Below are positions 1-13,272 of a DNA stretch of 64,000 bases, one piece after another. A program made the position numbers and the translations under genes. The notes beneath the pieces were generated by a model. The model was not told the origin of the DNA and did not search any database. It saw only the letters and a program-made list of their open reading frames with translations. Position 1 is the first letter of the stretch. Every line of letters begins with the position of its first letter. Origin of the DNA: Lates calcarifer (taxonomy: Eukaryota; Chordata; Actinopteri; Centropomidae); the NCBI RefSeq assembly GCF_001640805.2, contig NC_066838.1, positions 7,863,601-7,927,600 on the forward strand. Reading direction: 5' to 3'.

Positions 1-949
1 TTGCTTTTTAAAGTTTGCACACGAGAGCCAAGACAAAGTTTACTGCAAATTACCCATAAAATACAGCTGTTGTTTTTTATACCTAGTCTTGTGATTGTAT
101 GTGTGTGTGTGTGTGTGTGTACATAAGGATTACTTTTTACTTTGCTACATACATGAGAAGTTTTTGTGACTCGTGGATCATGTGAGCTTTTTGAAGTCAG
201 TTTGAAGGTGTTTCAGAGACCTTGACACAGATTTCTGCCATTACATTCCTTCTTTGTGCCCTTTACACACATACACACACACACACACACACACGCTATC
301 TGTCTGGGTCAGTGGGTTTTTTTTGCCAAAGCACCAGCACTTAGTTGTAGTATTTGTGTGTAAAATTGTGTACATGTGTGAAGTCCTTTCTCTTTATAAA
401 GCACCTAAAACAGTTTTAAGGATTTCCTACAGAGCAGGTCTGTAGCATCTGTGGATTTATGTTTTTGTATGAAACATCTAACACTAACATCATACTTTCA
501 AATGTGGTTGTGTGTGGTTAGGTTTATGTATTTCAGTGTCCTCTTCTCCTTTTTAGTTTTGCCCAAAATACAAGAAACACTGCTGAGGTGTTTGAAGCTG
601 AATGTCTTCGCAAAATCACTTTTTATTTTTCACTGACCATCAAACACATAAACATGCATGAATGTGTGGGCGGTTGCTTCCGTACATGCTCTGTACTCCT
701 GAGTGTGTTATGGAGGAGTGGTTTTTGGAAGGGGGGTTGGGCAATGAGGATGGACAGCCGTATGAGTCCCCCCTCAGTGGGGCCCCAGCTCCAGCATGAA
801 GGGTTATGTAAGTTTTTCAGCTGCCAGCCCTCCTGCCTGCCTCTGCCTCACATTCACATTGTTATTGACTACAGAGGAGTGCGTAGAGCGGGCGTCCAGT
901 AGTCAGTGAGTCAGCCAGTCACTGAGGCAGTAGATTAAAGACCAGCTGA
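1..949. other. Upstream flank of rad54l2
   Basis: No gene seen. Holds a (TG)n run at about 98-120, a (CA)n run at about 266-293, a TTATGTAA site at 804-811 and an AP-1 core at 907-913. It may be promoter or an upstream intron. Confidence 0.4.
907..913 (+). promoter_or_regulatory. AP-1 / NF-E2-like site (TGAGTCA)
   Basis: A perfect TGAGTCA followed by GCC lies about 190 bases before the proposed rad54l2 start codon. This is the AP-1 core and also fits small-Maf/NRF2-type sites. It is a single short motif, so function is only suggested by its position. Confidence 0.3.
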
Positions 950-1105
950 GAGGAGAAATACTTTTTAAAGTTTTTTGTTTTTTTTTTTCTTTTTGCTCAA
1001 AAGAATCGGTTTAGAGAGTTTCACAGGGAGTTAGAGACCAATAGAGAAGGGAGGAGAGGACGAAGGGAAGCAGAGGAGACCATCTCTTCTCTTCACTCCA
1101 TAACC
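950..1105 (+). other. rad54l2: Probable rad54l2 5' UTR (upstream edge unknown)
   Basis: This stretch precedes the proposed start codon. The last in-frame stop before the ATG is TGA at 947-949, and no other in-frame ATG lies between it and 1106, so 1106 is the natural start if transcription begins upstream. The DNA is purine-rich from about 1010 on. The transcription start cannot be fixed from sequence. Confidence 0.4.
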
Positions 1106-1139
1106 ATGTTGCTCCTGGACGAATCAGAGTCATTCACAG
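1106..1139 (+). CDS. rad54l2: rad54l2 coding exon 1 (start exon)
   Basis: Encodes [11 protein letters not shown] plus one base. The ATG has A at -3 (good Kozak). The donor reads ACAG|GTAGGT, and the one-base overhang joins exon 2 to give a GAC codon and keep the frame. Human RAD54L2 starts with a longer acidic stretch, so this may be a lineage-specific or alternative first exon; another first exon could lie left of the window. Confidence 0.6.
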
Positions 1140-4100
1140 GTAGGTGACATCATCATCCTGACCTTTGAGGCAGGGTTAGTTGAATTAGAGTTGCATCCCA
1201 GACCTCCAGGAAAGGAGGCAGAAAGTTTGTGAAAAAGAGATGAGGAAAATTCAAATGTAGAAAAGAGAGAAAATAGAAGAGGGGGCACAAAGGTTGGAAA
1301 CGGGGCAGTGCTTTTTAGACCAGGACAAAATGCTTCCCCGAAAGCTGCACAAATACTCAGTAGTGCATTTGATAAGATAATGAACACTGCTTCTCAGCTA
1401 CAGTCGTGCTTTACCAGCTGCTGTCTGTTTGAAGAAAAACAGCATGGTTGAAACTCAGAAAGAAGATGAATTGGGGGAAGAAGAGGACTGATGAGCAGAA
1501 ATGTTTAGTGTGGTATAGTGTTGGGAATGTGCAGCAGTAGTTGATTGACACTTGTTAAGTTACTTAACATTGTTGTGTAACACTGGATCCATACCTACTT
1601 AAGCATGCACCAGCTATCTCTCCTCTTTTCTCTCGCTTTTCTCTCCCTGCACCATTATCTCTTCATCTTTCTAGTCTTTTCACTCATTTTCTTCCATTCC
1701 TGCTCCTTCTGTTCAGTTCGTCCCATTTTCTCCCTCCTCAGTCGGTCCCCCTTCCACCTCTCAGCTGGTCTCTCTCACGCGTGCCCGGCTGTATGCTGTC
1801 CCAGGCTCGTTCTCCCATTGGTTGTTTCTACGGTTACCTAAACCAATGCTGCTGTGTGATTGGTGGGTCGGTGTAGGATTGGGCCATGCTGGAAGTGTGA
1901 GCATGTGGAGGCAGCAAAACATATGGTTCATCAGACCACTGGGTTAGGGGGGTAAACACATGAGGCGGCAGGCGGGGACAGAGCGCCGCCGCAGTCTGTC
2001 TGGATGAATAGAAGTAAAATCTAGCAAGAGTTTTAGTTTCTCAAACTGTGTTATTTCCTGGTGTGTTTATTCAGCAAAAGCAAAACACAGGAATTAGGCA
2101 AATTCAAACAGTTTGTGTTATTTTTAAACCATTTAACTCCATAAAAATATCAAAATATCACATACACATCCCCAATAAGACTGTAGAGACCTGTTTTCAA
2201 CATTTTATTTTTTACAAATATTACGTTTAATGTGCAGTAATTTGGGCTATGGTTGTGCCAAGGTTTATGTCAGGTCTCTTCGTCCTCTTTTGAATCCCTG
2301 CTTCAAATGTTGGTGTGTGGGTTTTTTCGTTTTCATTAAACTAGCCTTTTTAGACCTTATTAACAGGCCTATAAGCAAAAAGTTCATTTCCATCACCATC
2401 ACTAAACAAAGGAGTTCTTAATTTTCGAAGGCACCATTAGTTGTTTTATGCATCTTTTTGTATGACTATGCAGGTTTTGTCTCCTTCAGAAGTGCCGTCT
2501 GTAAATGGGACTGTGACCTTTCTTGTGGTGTCTCTTCACACTGGATTTTAAATGTAGCAGTGAGTATGAGGTTAATAAAGAGCTAAGTTTTAGCTTTGAG
2601 TGTTTACATCCATCACCATCATTGTTTCTCTTTAATACAATTGTTGTGGAGTCCAGACAGAAAAGAAAGAGACAGTGTTAGCAGAAAAGTCTTTGTTGTG
2701 AAGGCTCATTTTTCCCTGGGCTATAGCTGAAAACAACTGCTGCTGAATATTCAAATGAGTTGACTCCAAACAAAAGTGTGTGTGAAAATCTCATTAGGTC
2801 ATTAGGATCAAGATCTCTGAACTGATCAGTCAAGGGTTTAGACTTTTAAAAAAAAACCCAGTCATCTTTTGCTTTGTTTTTGCTCAGGGTTCACCGTGCT
2901 CCGCTGCCTCTGCCTCTCGCTGTGTTGGTGTTTATTTAGGAAAGCGCTCACAGGGATCCTTTATGAAGAAATAATAACGTCTACATGCTCGTAATTCTTG
3001 GGATTGCCCTGGGTGTTTGGCTCGCTGTGAAAAGAGACACTGGATGCCTTGTCATTCGAACATGGCATGTGGAATAGTGATAAAGGCTAAAAGAACACAC
3101 TGTTCTCCCTCATATTCATTGTCATGGTTGTGTATGGGTGTGTATGTGTTTGTCATTGCACGCATACACACCTTTGAGTACAGTCTGTCCATCACTAATG
3201 ATGATGACGATGATGACGTTTACTGGGGAAAAAAAGGTGACATGTTATCAGCAGCTGTGGTACAATACAACATGAAGGAGCTTGTTTTACTGTTTCTTTT
3301 TCCATGCAGTGTGCTGCACTCTCTGTTCAGTTGTAATTGATCTGGGCACGCCGGGCAGGAACAACCTGTCCTGTTTAGACCAGCGCCGGGGTCCGGGCCA
3401 ATCGCCGGGAACATGTGCAATCTGGCTGCTTTCATTATGCCACAGCATGGAGGATGTAGGCTTCGCTGGACCAGCCACATGGCTCTCATTCCCACTTCCC
3501 CTAATGTCGTCTTTGCTAAACATTTTTTGATCTCTCTGCTTCCTCTTGTCAAATCAAATAGCAGCTTTCTTTGTTTCATCGACGTAAATTTCCCCCTCTT
3601 AAGTTCTCTTTGTTCGACATTTCTTTTTTTTTTGCCATTTACTCCCACCCTGTCCTCCCCTCCCCTCTCTGCTTCTTTTGCTTCTCTCTCTCTCTTCGCT
3701 CACTTTTCAGTCTCACAGTTTCTAGATTTTATTCCCCTTAAGTGCAGCTTTCATCCTGAACACTGTTGTTTTTTTTGTTTTTTTTAGCCCACATCATTAA
3801 ACTCCTGCTGTCTCTATTTTACCTTATCTAACTCTCTCATTAAATGGCTGCAGCGCTGTATTGTGTTACAACAGTCTTGTGATCAGAGAAAAGAGAAAAT
3901 CACGAGGGCAGCGACTGCATCAAGCTGGGGAAAAAAGTCAAATTATTTCACATCACAACCAAATCTTACATGATTACAACCAGACCTGTGATTACCTGAG
4001 AGGTTTATTACATTAGTTAAATCTTAAATATACAACTGGCCGCATGTTCTCTGTGGACAATGACTTTCTGGAATGATGTTGAAAATACATCAGACATGGT

Positions 4101-7100
4101 AGAGCGCCCAAAATCATCTGTGACGTCTAACTAATGTGTATTAACAGCTGATTGACAGTGTCCTTTATCAACCACTTGCTTACGGGCTGACGCAGAGAAG
4201 GGTGTTATCACAGGCTTCCAGAGGGGCCGACGCACACACCTTCCAAATCTCAACAATGTTTTGTGCATTTAAAAAAGAAAAAGAAAGCAGACATGGTAAC
4301 ATTTTTAAATGGCCCCTCAAGCATGAATTTATATGTAAACAAACACATTATGTACATGTGCGCGTTTATAATGTGTACATGTATAAACTCACGATAATGT
4401 TATGAGTTTATTACTAAGACATGAGCTTTTAGCTGCTGCATTAGCTGTCTACAACCTCTGCATCATGTCTGACTCCATTTTTACTCTGCAGTTGTTTCCA
4501 GTCATTCAGAGGCTTGTGAACCAATATTTACTCTTGTGCGGGAGAGATCACAGCTTCTGTCCCTTTGGCTTCTTTGCTGTCTGAGAAAGATGATGCTTCT
4601 TGTGATTTCAGAAGATTGTGTAACTAAGCCCTTTTACTTGAATTATTTGAATTGCCAAAGTTGAATCACATGCCAGCTACCAGCGTGTATTATCCACTAA
4701 TCTTATTACAGTGTTAATGTCAGTGTTAAAAAGAACGACACACACAAAAAATCTGTGCATTGGTTTTGGTTTGAACGGACTTCATTTGCATGGTCAGTCA
4801 GAAGGGAAACAAGTAGAGGTGACAGTTACAAATCACTTCATTGATTTGAATCAGTTCCTTCAGTTAAAATATTCATAGTCACTGACTGTGTTTTTTTTAA
4901 GCCAAGCATTCACACCACTGTTTGTTACACTGCAACGTTACAGTGTGTTTTCTGACCAGACCTACAGTATATTAAAGCACCAAGTCTTACTGCAGTGTAT
5001 GTGCTAGTCATCACACAAGACTGTAAGTAAAAGATGTTATGCATTTGAGTTTTATATTACACTTAGGTTAGGTCAATGACTAACTGTGAATATGATGATG
5101 CACTAACAGATACAGTGAAATGCCTGAACCAGTAACCATTAGTAATTTGGTTTTTTGTAGGTGAGATTTCTCAGAGGTACGCACAGTGTTCTGAATGCTG
5201 CCAATGAGGGTTTATGTAACAGACTATAATATGACCAGTACAGTGATGATGTGTGGCTGCGTCCAGATGTGTATGTGTATGTGTGTGTGTCGTCTCCTCC
5301 TCCTCCTCCTCAGCAGCAGTGACACACTGGCCTACAAACAGCCTGTTCTACCTCGCCTCACCCCGCCTCTGCTCTCTCTTTATCACACAGTCATGGTCTC
5401 TCTATCTTCTTTGTCTTTCATTCCCCTCATTCTTTGTCATGTTTTTGTCTCTCACCACCTCTTACAAACACACGCACACAAACACATACACACACACACA
5501 CACACTGCCAGCAGGAGGGTTTCATAACTCACCTGCTTCGCTCTAATACAGCAGCCTTAATAACTCATTCAGGGCAGTCTGTTATATAAGGGAAGTGTCC
5601 ATTTGTGCGTATGTGTGTGTGGTTTTGTCATGTTGAGAGCTGCAGTAGTCTTAAGATAATTTTATTTAATGGGTTTTTGTTTTTTTTTTGTCTTTCTCAA
5701 GGCAAGTTATGTAACCCAGTTAAATCTTGGTCTGTGTTTGGAAGGAAACCACGACTGCTTTTCCACAAGGTTTTTTTTGTCTGTGTCTGATCATTGTGAT
5801 AACTTTCCTCATTTCACCCCTGCAGAAGCTATGAACGACTGACTGAGAGGACAAGTTAAAACAAAAAGCTGTTGTGTGTCATTAGCAGTCTGTAGATAAT
5901 GCCTAACTTTCTGAAAATGGTAATCCACTAGTCCTTTTTACTTTGTTTAAGGCAAGACAAGGGCATTTTCACAGGTTATGTTTTTTTTACAATGACAATG
6001 ACAGTCACAATGACAGAAGTTAGCATGCTAACCAGGTAGCCCTAACCCTGGCCCGGTCGTCCCGTCTTAGCACTTTCCAATAAGAAGTCACTGTTGCATC
6101 CAGACTGCATTGAAAAAGTAGCACTGCTCAGAAGACGTATTATAACCTTGTGTATTGTTAACACAACGATGGCTGTAGCTCTTGGCGAGCAACCATCACT
6201 ACCAGCTGCTCTCAGCAACAAACCACTCTCAGCAACAGAGAAAACATAAAGCCCCTTTAAATCACAACCTACAGAGAAGTTCTGGCCCACTCAATTCTCA
6301 CCTTCAGCCTGAAGAAACCTTTGTGTTGATATCTAAAAACATACCACATTTTAATGAAATTTGGTGGAGACTAGTTTGAGTAAAGTTTGACCATGTTTTT
6401 TATTATTCTGTCATTAACTGCTGTACTTACCTTTGGCTGTTACTGTTATTCAAAGTTTCAAACTGTTAAACTAACTGATAAAGACAATTTTTCAAGCAAA
6501 AATACCAAACATTTGCTGATTTCAGACAATTTGATGCTAGTTATGTTATCCATATAAATGGATTATTTTGGGGTTTTGGACTGATAGACAAAAAACTATT
6601 GTAAGACATCATCTTACATTCTAGGAAACTTTGATGAGCTTTTTCCACTATTTTGTGACTTTTTACAGTCTCTACAACACGTTAACCATAAAAATCAGTA
6701 AGTGGAGATTTGGAGATTTTTTTTAATGGAAGACCAACCGGAGGTTTAGAACATCAAACATTAAGGAAATGAAAGAATTATCATGTGTTAACTGTCAGAA
6801 ACAAATGAGAAAGTGAAATTTATTAAGACCCTCTGTATGTGGCAGGTTGCAGAGTTTACTTCTTCAGTCTGACTTGTTCTCAGTCAAGTCGATCAATTGA
6901 TTGATCTGTGTTGTGTTTGGTCCTCCAGTTTATTTCCTCATCAATCTGGTACCTTCATCTCTACCTCCATTGCTCTTTCTGTCTGGTCTGTCCAACTTAA
7001 ATCATCCCTGTCACTTTTTCTTGTTGCTGCAATTTGGAAAACAGTTGTAAAAATAAGAGGAACAGTGTGAGCTCCGCCAAACAGCGCGAGGGAGGCACAC

Positions 7101-10100
7101 ATTCATGCGTACACATGCTTGCACGTACACAGGGCATTAATACACATCACAGAATCTGTGCCACTGTGTATTTGAGAGTGTCAAAGATGTTCTTTAAATG
7201 TCACTGTGTTCTTCTGGGTCTGCCTCCTCTTACGAGTGTGTTCTGTGCTACTCTGGCAGGGTACATCTTGGTGTGTGTGTGTGTGTCTGTGTGTGTGTGC
7301 GTACAGGACATGAGGTTCTTGTGAGCATGCTGGTTGTATAACAGCCAGAGGCAGCAGTTACATAAGCGTCCCCTCTTGTCCGACCAGCCTCAGCGTCGGT
7401 GGCCTGTCTGTCTGTTAGAGAACAACTTTCTGTCTGAGTGAGACTGAGACTCTGTGTGTATGTGTGTATGTGTGTATGTGTGCATGTGTGCGTGTAAGCC
7501 AATATGACTCTTATTAAAGCCGGTCGTCTTATTGTTCACAACAGCCTCTTTAGGTTTTGGAAAGAAAAGAGAGTGTAGAAGACGTTTTGTGTGTTGACCT
7601 TGACTCTTAACACAACCCACTGACCTCGTTCACATTGATCCGTCTCCCATTTTTGTCATGGTGACATTTTGCCCCCTCCCTCCACCCCCACCCACTTGAC
7701 ATTTTCATACAAACACCTTACTGAATCAAATGCTGCTGACTGCTCAGATAAAATCAGACTTCCCATTTTGTGACGTCTGTGTTTTTCCATCACATTTTTG
7801 TTTGCTGGTAATTTTTCTTCAAGTCTGAAAGCCCAACTAAGTGTATGTTCATGCATTTGCTGTGCTAGCTTCTTTGCCTTCCATTCTATTGGAACTTAAA
7901 AATAGATTTCCAAGTAATCAGGTGAATAGTTTGACCACGAACCAAGGTAAAAGCACATCTGATGATTGTGATCAACCAACCACTGCAGAGGAAATCCAGA
8001 CTTTCTTCTAGAGCCATAGGGTTTTTTTCTGCTGGGAGATACAGGAGGATCAGTTTTCGCTTACAATCAAAAGGAATGGGTTTCAACAGAAGTTGTTCTG
8101 GTAGGTTCCAACTCAGGAAATTGTCCAGGTTCTGTCTTCTGGAATTGAAAAGTTTGCTTTTATTCAAAATTATGCACCTTCATCTACAGAAGTTTAATTT
8201 AGTACCACCCATCTTGCACGTTTGCCTGTATTGTAATTGGCAACATATGTGTCATTTTTTAGTGAACTTTGGTGGAAAATGAAGCCGTAGACAAGGAAAT
8301 ATCTGAAAAGTTTTTGGTATGGAATGACAAATTTTTTATCACTTTCATCATGTTGTCTCTAAATATTATGAGATTTTAAAAAAAAAAAAATCTGAAACGC
8401 TCTATTTTTCTTCAGTAACATATTAAATGCAGAAACATGTTGATTACTGTTATACACTGTCTGTTCTTAAGAGGTAGAGGAAAATACACAAATACAGAAT
8501 TTCACACTTCCATTGTATTCCTATAACATATCCTTTGTAGATTCAATGAACTGGAAAAACTGTATCAACAGTTGTAAAACAACATACATTGTAAAGTATA
8601 TTCTCTGACAACATCAGCCTGTGCCGCTTATCACTTTGTCAGACAGACAGATGTCATTGCACCTTGTAATGACAGCAGCAGTGAGCCGAACGTCTCGACA
8701 ACATCTTCCTGCCCTGCGTTATTTTCTGTTTCATAACCATACGTCGGCGGGAGGGCATTGTGTAACAGGAGGATACAACAGCCCAATGAGCATGCTCAAA
8801 CACTGTACCTGTACAAGGGGAGAGGGGAAAGAGAGGTAAGGTGTGAAATGGGACAGGAAGAAAAACAAGGGGAAATAACATGTAATATGGCAAGAGCACA
8901 GGAGCGAGAAGACAGGAAGAACCAAGGAGTGGAATTGGGAGATGAACTGAGAGAGAGGAAAATGAAAGAAGCCTGGTAATTGGGCAGGAGGACGGTGAAG
9001 GTGAGAGAAGACGACAGGTAGAGTCAGAGACCAATGAGGAGGGAACAGAACAAGCGAGAGATCAGTGAGATGAAGAGGAAGGAGGATGAAATAGAAAGGT
9101 AAGAGTTGAGAAAATGAGAAACAGTAAGTGTCAGATGTGAAGACGAAGAGGAGGACAGGGTCAGAAACTTTTTTCAAGTCCCAAATTAAAAGAAGTAAAA
9201 CTTATTTATGTCCCCACACTTCTAAAAGCTGCTGTGTTTTCTCCTGCAAGAAGATTCTGACCACCAAAGTTTTCTTAAAGAGGCAGGCTTCTTGAGATGA
9301 ACACAAGTTCCAAAAATCTTCTGTTTAAAGGAAAATATTTAAACAATTCGACAAAATTCCCTTATTTTGTCAAGAAATCTAATCTGACTTTAAAACTATT
9401 TCAAAATAAACTCTGTTAAGTTTTCACATATTTTATTTTGGAAAATCAGAACACCAGAGACATACCCACAGCAAGAAAAGCTGTTCTACTACCTGCTCAC
9501 ACAAAATAGTAAACAATATCCCTTATAAAATGTCAGTGTGCGTATGTTAATGACACCAGAGGGTTTACAGAGTCATTGATTACAGATTACCTTCATGATC
9601 TCTGATTTCAAACCTTACATTCTGCCTCACTCCTGTTTTGCAACAAAAGCTGCCCTCTCCCTGGCATTTAAAAAGTCAGATGTTACACAATTCCCATTTA
9701 AGTTTTCCAAAACATGTTGAATAACTACCAGATAATAGATGTATTTATGGTTCCTGGTAGAAAGGGCACAAAATTGATTCATTTCTCTCCCCAGAAACGT
9801 CCAGCGGAGAGTCTCAGGGCGGTTTTTGGATGAACTGATAAAAATGAATCATTTTTGCGTCGTTTTACAGAGAATTCTGTATCCTTCAGTTTCCTGTCTA
9901 CTTCCTGGAATCCCCATCTGTGTTGAATAACCAGACAGTTTGTCCTCTGTCTATGTGTGTGTGTGTGTGTGTGTGAGTGTTTGAGAGAGATGTGGAGGAT
10001 TCTCCATCGCGTTGTAGTAAATATCTGCGTCATCTGTAATCTGCTTACGTCGACAGCAGGCAGAGGACATGAGGGCGAGATACAGACTGTCCACTTAGGG

Positions 10101-10245
10101 TTTTTTTTTTTATGTGTGTTGGTCAGTGATGAGCAGGGAAGAGGAGCACGGACAGGAAGGAGAGAAACTTTAGACATTAAGACGTGGGGTTGTTTGAAGG
10201 AATTTGGACAGGAAAACACACACACAGTGGATCTTAGATCTCTCT

Positions 10246-10313
<68 letters not shown>

Positions 10314-13214
10314 TTAAGTGACAAAATGGAACCTGTATATAGGTCAGTGCAAATGTGTCCCAACTTGGACTCAGCTGTATTCATGATTAATGAATACAAA
10401 TAAATTGCACACAGGTACGTTTTGTTTTTAAAAAAAGAAATTGAAAAAACCCTTCCAAGTTTCTTTGAGCCTCTGATTACTTAACACCAGCCTTTGTCAA
10501 GCTTTGGGCCATGACCCAAAGCCAGATTTCTGGCATTTTCATGTTGAGATTTAACATCATAGCCACTAGTCTGTGTTTCATCTTGAAACAACATCCAGTC
10601 GAGTTTGTCTTTGGTTTCAAAAAGACAGAAGTAAGCCTAATATCGCACCCAGAATGTCTAGAGTCTCAAACAGTCATGTAGAGTCACAGTGGCTGCATAA
10701 AGTTTGCTTCTTTGCAGTTGGCAGCAGCTATAGTCAGCTGGGATTCATGGCATTTGCATTTGATTCCAGCATAATAAGTATTCACAGTGGGTAAAAAATA
10801 CAGTAAAACTAATCAAACCACTCCTGAAGCAATCAGTATGTTCCAAACACCTGATTGGCTCCCAGGCACACCAGACAGACAGTCACCTCCTTTGTAAACA
10901 GAGCATGGCAGCATGTTATCACAACCCCATAAAATGTTTGTGCCCCTCTATTTTAGTACTTCATGTGAAACTTGTACAAAACCAATGAAATATCACCATA
11001 GCTACACAAGCTATCTAAATGTCTGTTAAAACTTGCCTTTTTATTGCCATGCTTTCTAAGTTACATGCTGCAGTTAATCATCCAGTGAGTTATCCTCAAA
11101 AGTTTAAAATCATTAAATTATCATTAAATCATTAATTTCTTTCCTAAAGGGGCTAAAATTGCTTCATTTGAGTGTTTTAAGAAACACGATTAGAGACCAG
11201 AGGCCACTGTCAGCTGTGTCACAGTCTGTAGTATTTATTAAAAAGATCAGTTCAGGAAAATGTTATTGGACGGCTTTACAGATTATAATCTTTGCTCGTG
11301 TTTTATACTCGAGGGCAGACTTTAACTCATCTGTTCCAGAGAAGATTTAGCTTTTCTATGAAAAGCCACTATTGATAGTTTACAAGAAAAAACATATTCT
11401 ATGCAGTCTGAAGCTGTTTCCATCACCGTCTGGTGAAAACTTCATATCACCAACTTGTCAGTTTTTTCTGAGCCAAGAAAAGCAGCCCATGCAGTGTTGA
11501 ATTTACCCAGTGTGACTGACATTAGTCAGACCACAGAGGAGTTGATGAGAAAACACATTGAGAGGTTTTCATATATGTTATATTGCTGTTTCTGTGTACT
11601 CTATACCTCCATTTTGCGGATACAGTTTTACAGTGCTTACAGTAGTTATGTGTCTCTAATTACCCCCCCATTCTCCTTATAACACTGACACACAGGGGTG
11701 AATGCTGTCTATTTTAAACACGCACACACACACAGTGCCGTTGCATGGTTGTGGTGTTGTGTTCGTCAGCACAGTCTAAGGAGTTATATAAACACTTAAC
11801 ATATACGTAGTTGTGATTACATAACCTTGTGGTTACAGAAGACATTTCCCCACTGCAACCCCACCCCCCACCCCCCTCAACCCACACACACACCTCAACC
11901 TACACACACACTCACAAATACACACTAACTGTGATTTTGTTCCTGATGGTTGGTTTCACATTCTTTGGATCCCTCGTGTACATGTTGTGTTGTTCATGTG
12001 AGGAGCAACAAGTCTTTAACCCACAGGGAGGGTGTAAGAGAACAAATTAATGGCTTAGAAAATTAGCTGTGGGTGCTGTTTACTCTGTGTCGCTAACCGA
12101 CTGCTGATGATTCAGTGCTTTGTCAAGTCACTTGGTTGCATTCTCAGTTTCTGTGCTTGGTGTATATCAGTGGCGACGGAGGTCTAAGTTTCACCATTAT
12201 TCATACTTTGTCTCAGCTTGTCTTGCCTTCATATTGCCACAGTTCGTTTTGTCATCTCTTCCCGCTTGCGTCTCCTCCTCATTGCTCGCAGCACAATATC
12301 ATGAGTTTGATTGTGTTGCCTAGCAACAATCGCCTCCCCAACTCTAATTTTCACCTTAAGATGACGCCTCCAGTGGACTTATACACAAGGGAGGGTTTCT
12401 TAATGAGGTGGGCTGGTATCAGAAGCTGAATTTAGACCATACTTCAAATCAACATGCAGTTGAAGCTGCAGGACATTCTGAACAGCTACAGGAGTTCTGA
12501 ATTTCTGATAAATCCACGAAGCAATCCTTTTGTATCAGCTGAAGTTAAAATAAAAATATGACAGAAACTGGAGTTAGAAAGCATTCCTCTGATGATGCTC
12601 TGCATACTCAAGATTTTAGCAAGTTGAAGTAAAAGAAAAAAGGCTTCAGTTTAAGTCTGTGTTTGCAGAGAAAGCACAAAGTCACCTTACTTCTAACAGT
12701 TTGCTCTTTTTTCTTTCCACTCCAAACGTGACCAGTTTTCTCGCCGGAAAAGAAATTAATAGAAACTTCTTCAGTGTGTGACAAACAATAATTTCAGCAA
12801 AATTTAGTGTCCAACAGATTAACAAGGAATTTGTTAAAGAAGCAGGGTCTGATTTAGTATCTCAGTAACTCACTCAGTTCAGTTATCTCATCATAAAGCC
12901 TTTGTCATGACTGTAGGAATGCATTTTGTCTCTTTGACCTGGCAAATTTTCCTTCCACAGATGCAAAATCCAACTTGTAAGTGTGAAAGATGAGAAGGAA
13001 AAGTTATGGGACCATGGTCAGCGCAAATTACAGACTGTTTTGTAATTATAGCATCTTTCTTTATAGCATCCTGATTACATTTACTTTAGTGGTTATGAGA
13101 GACAAGTTTAGGATTTGATGCAGTTGTGATCCATATCCTTATGTAACGTGCGTATTTAACATCATACAGTAAATAACTCCTTTTTATCTGAGTGGCTTTG
13201 TTGATTGGAGTACT

Positions 13215-13272
<58 letters not shown>

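Noticed and set aside
3220..3648. 142-codon antisense ORF with a GC-rich core
   Set aside because: No domain; overlapping ORFs of similar length on both strands; no flanking gene signals.
8654..9177. Antisense ORFs of 126 and 148 codons
   Set aside because: They arise from a purine-rich tract; composition-driven, no recognisable family.
9779..10399. 206-codon antisense ORF
   Set aside because: Much of it is a His-Thr run from a TG/CA microsatellite; no domain, no splice support.
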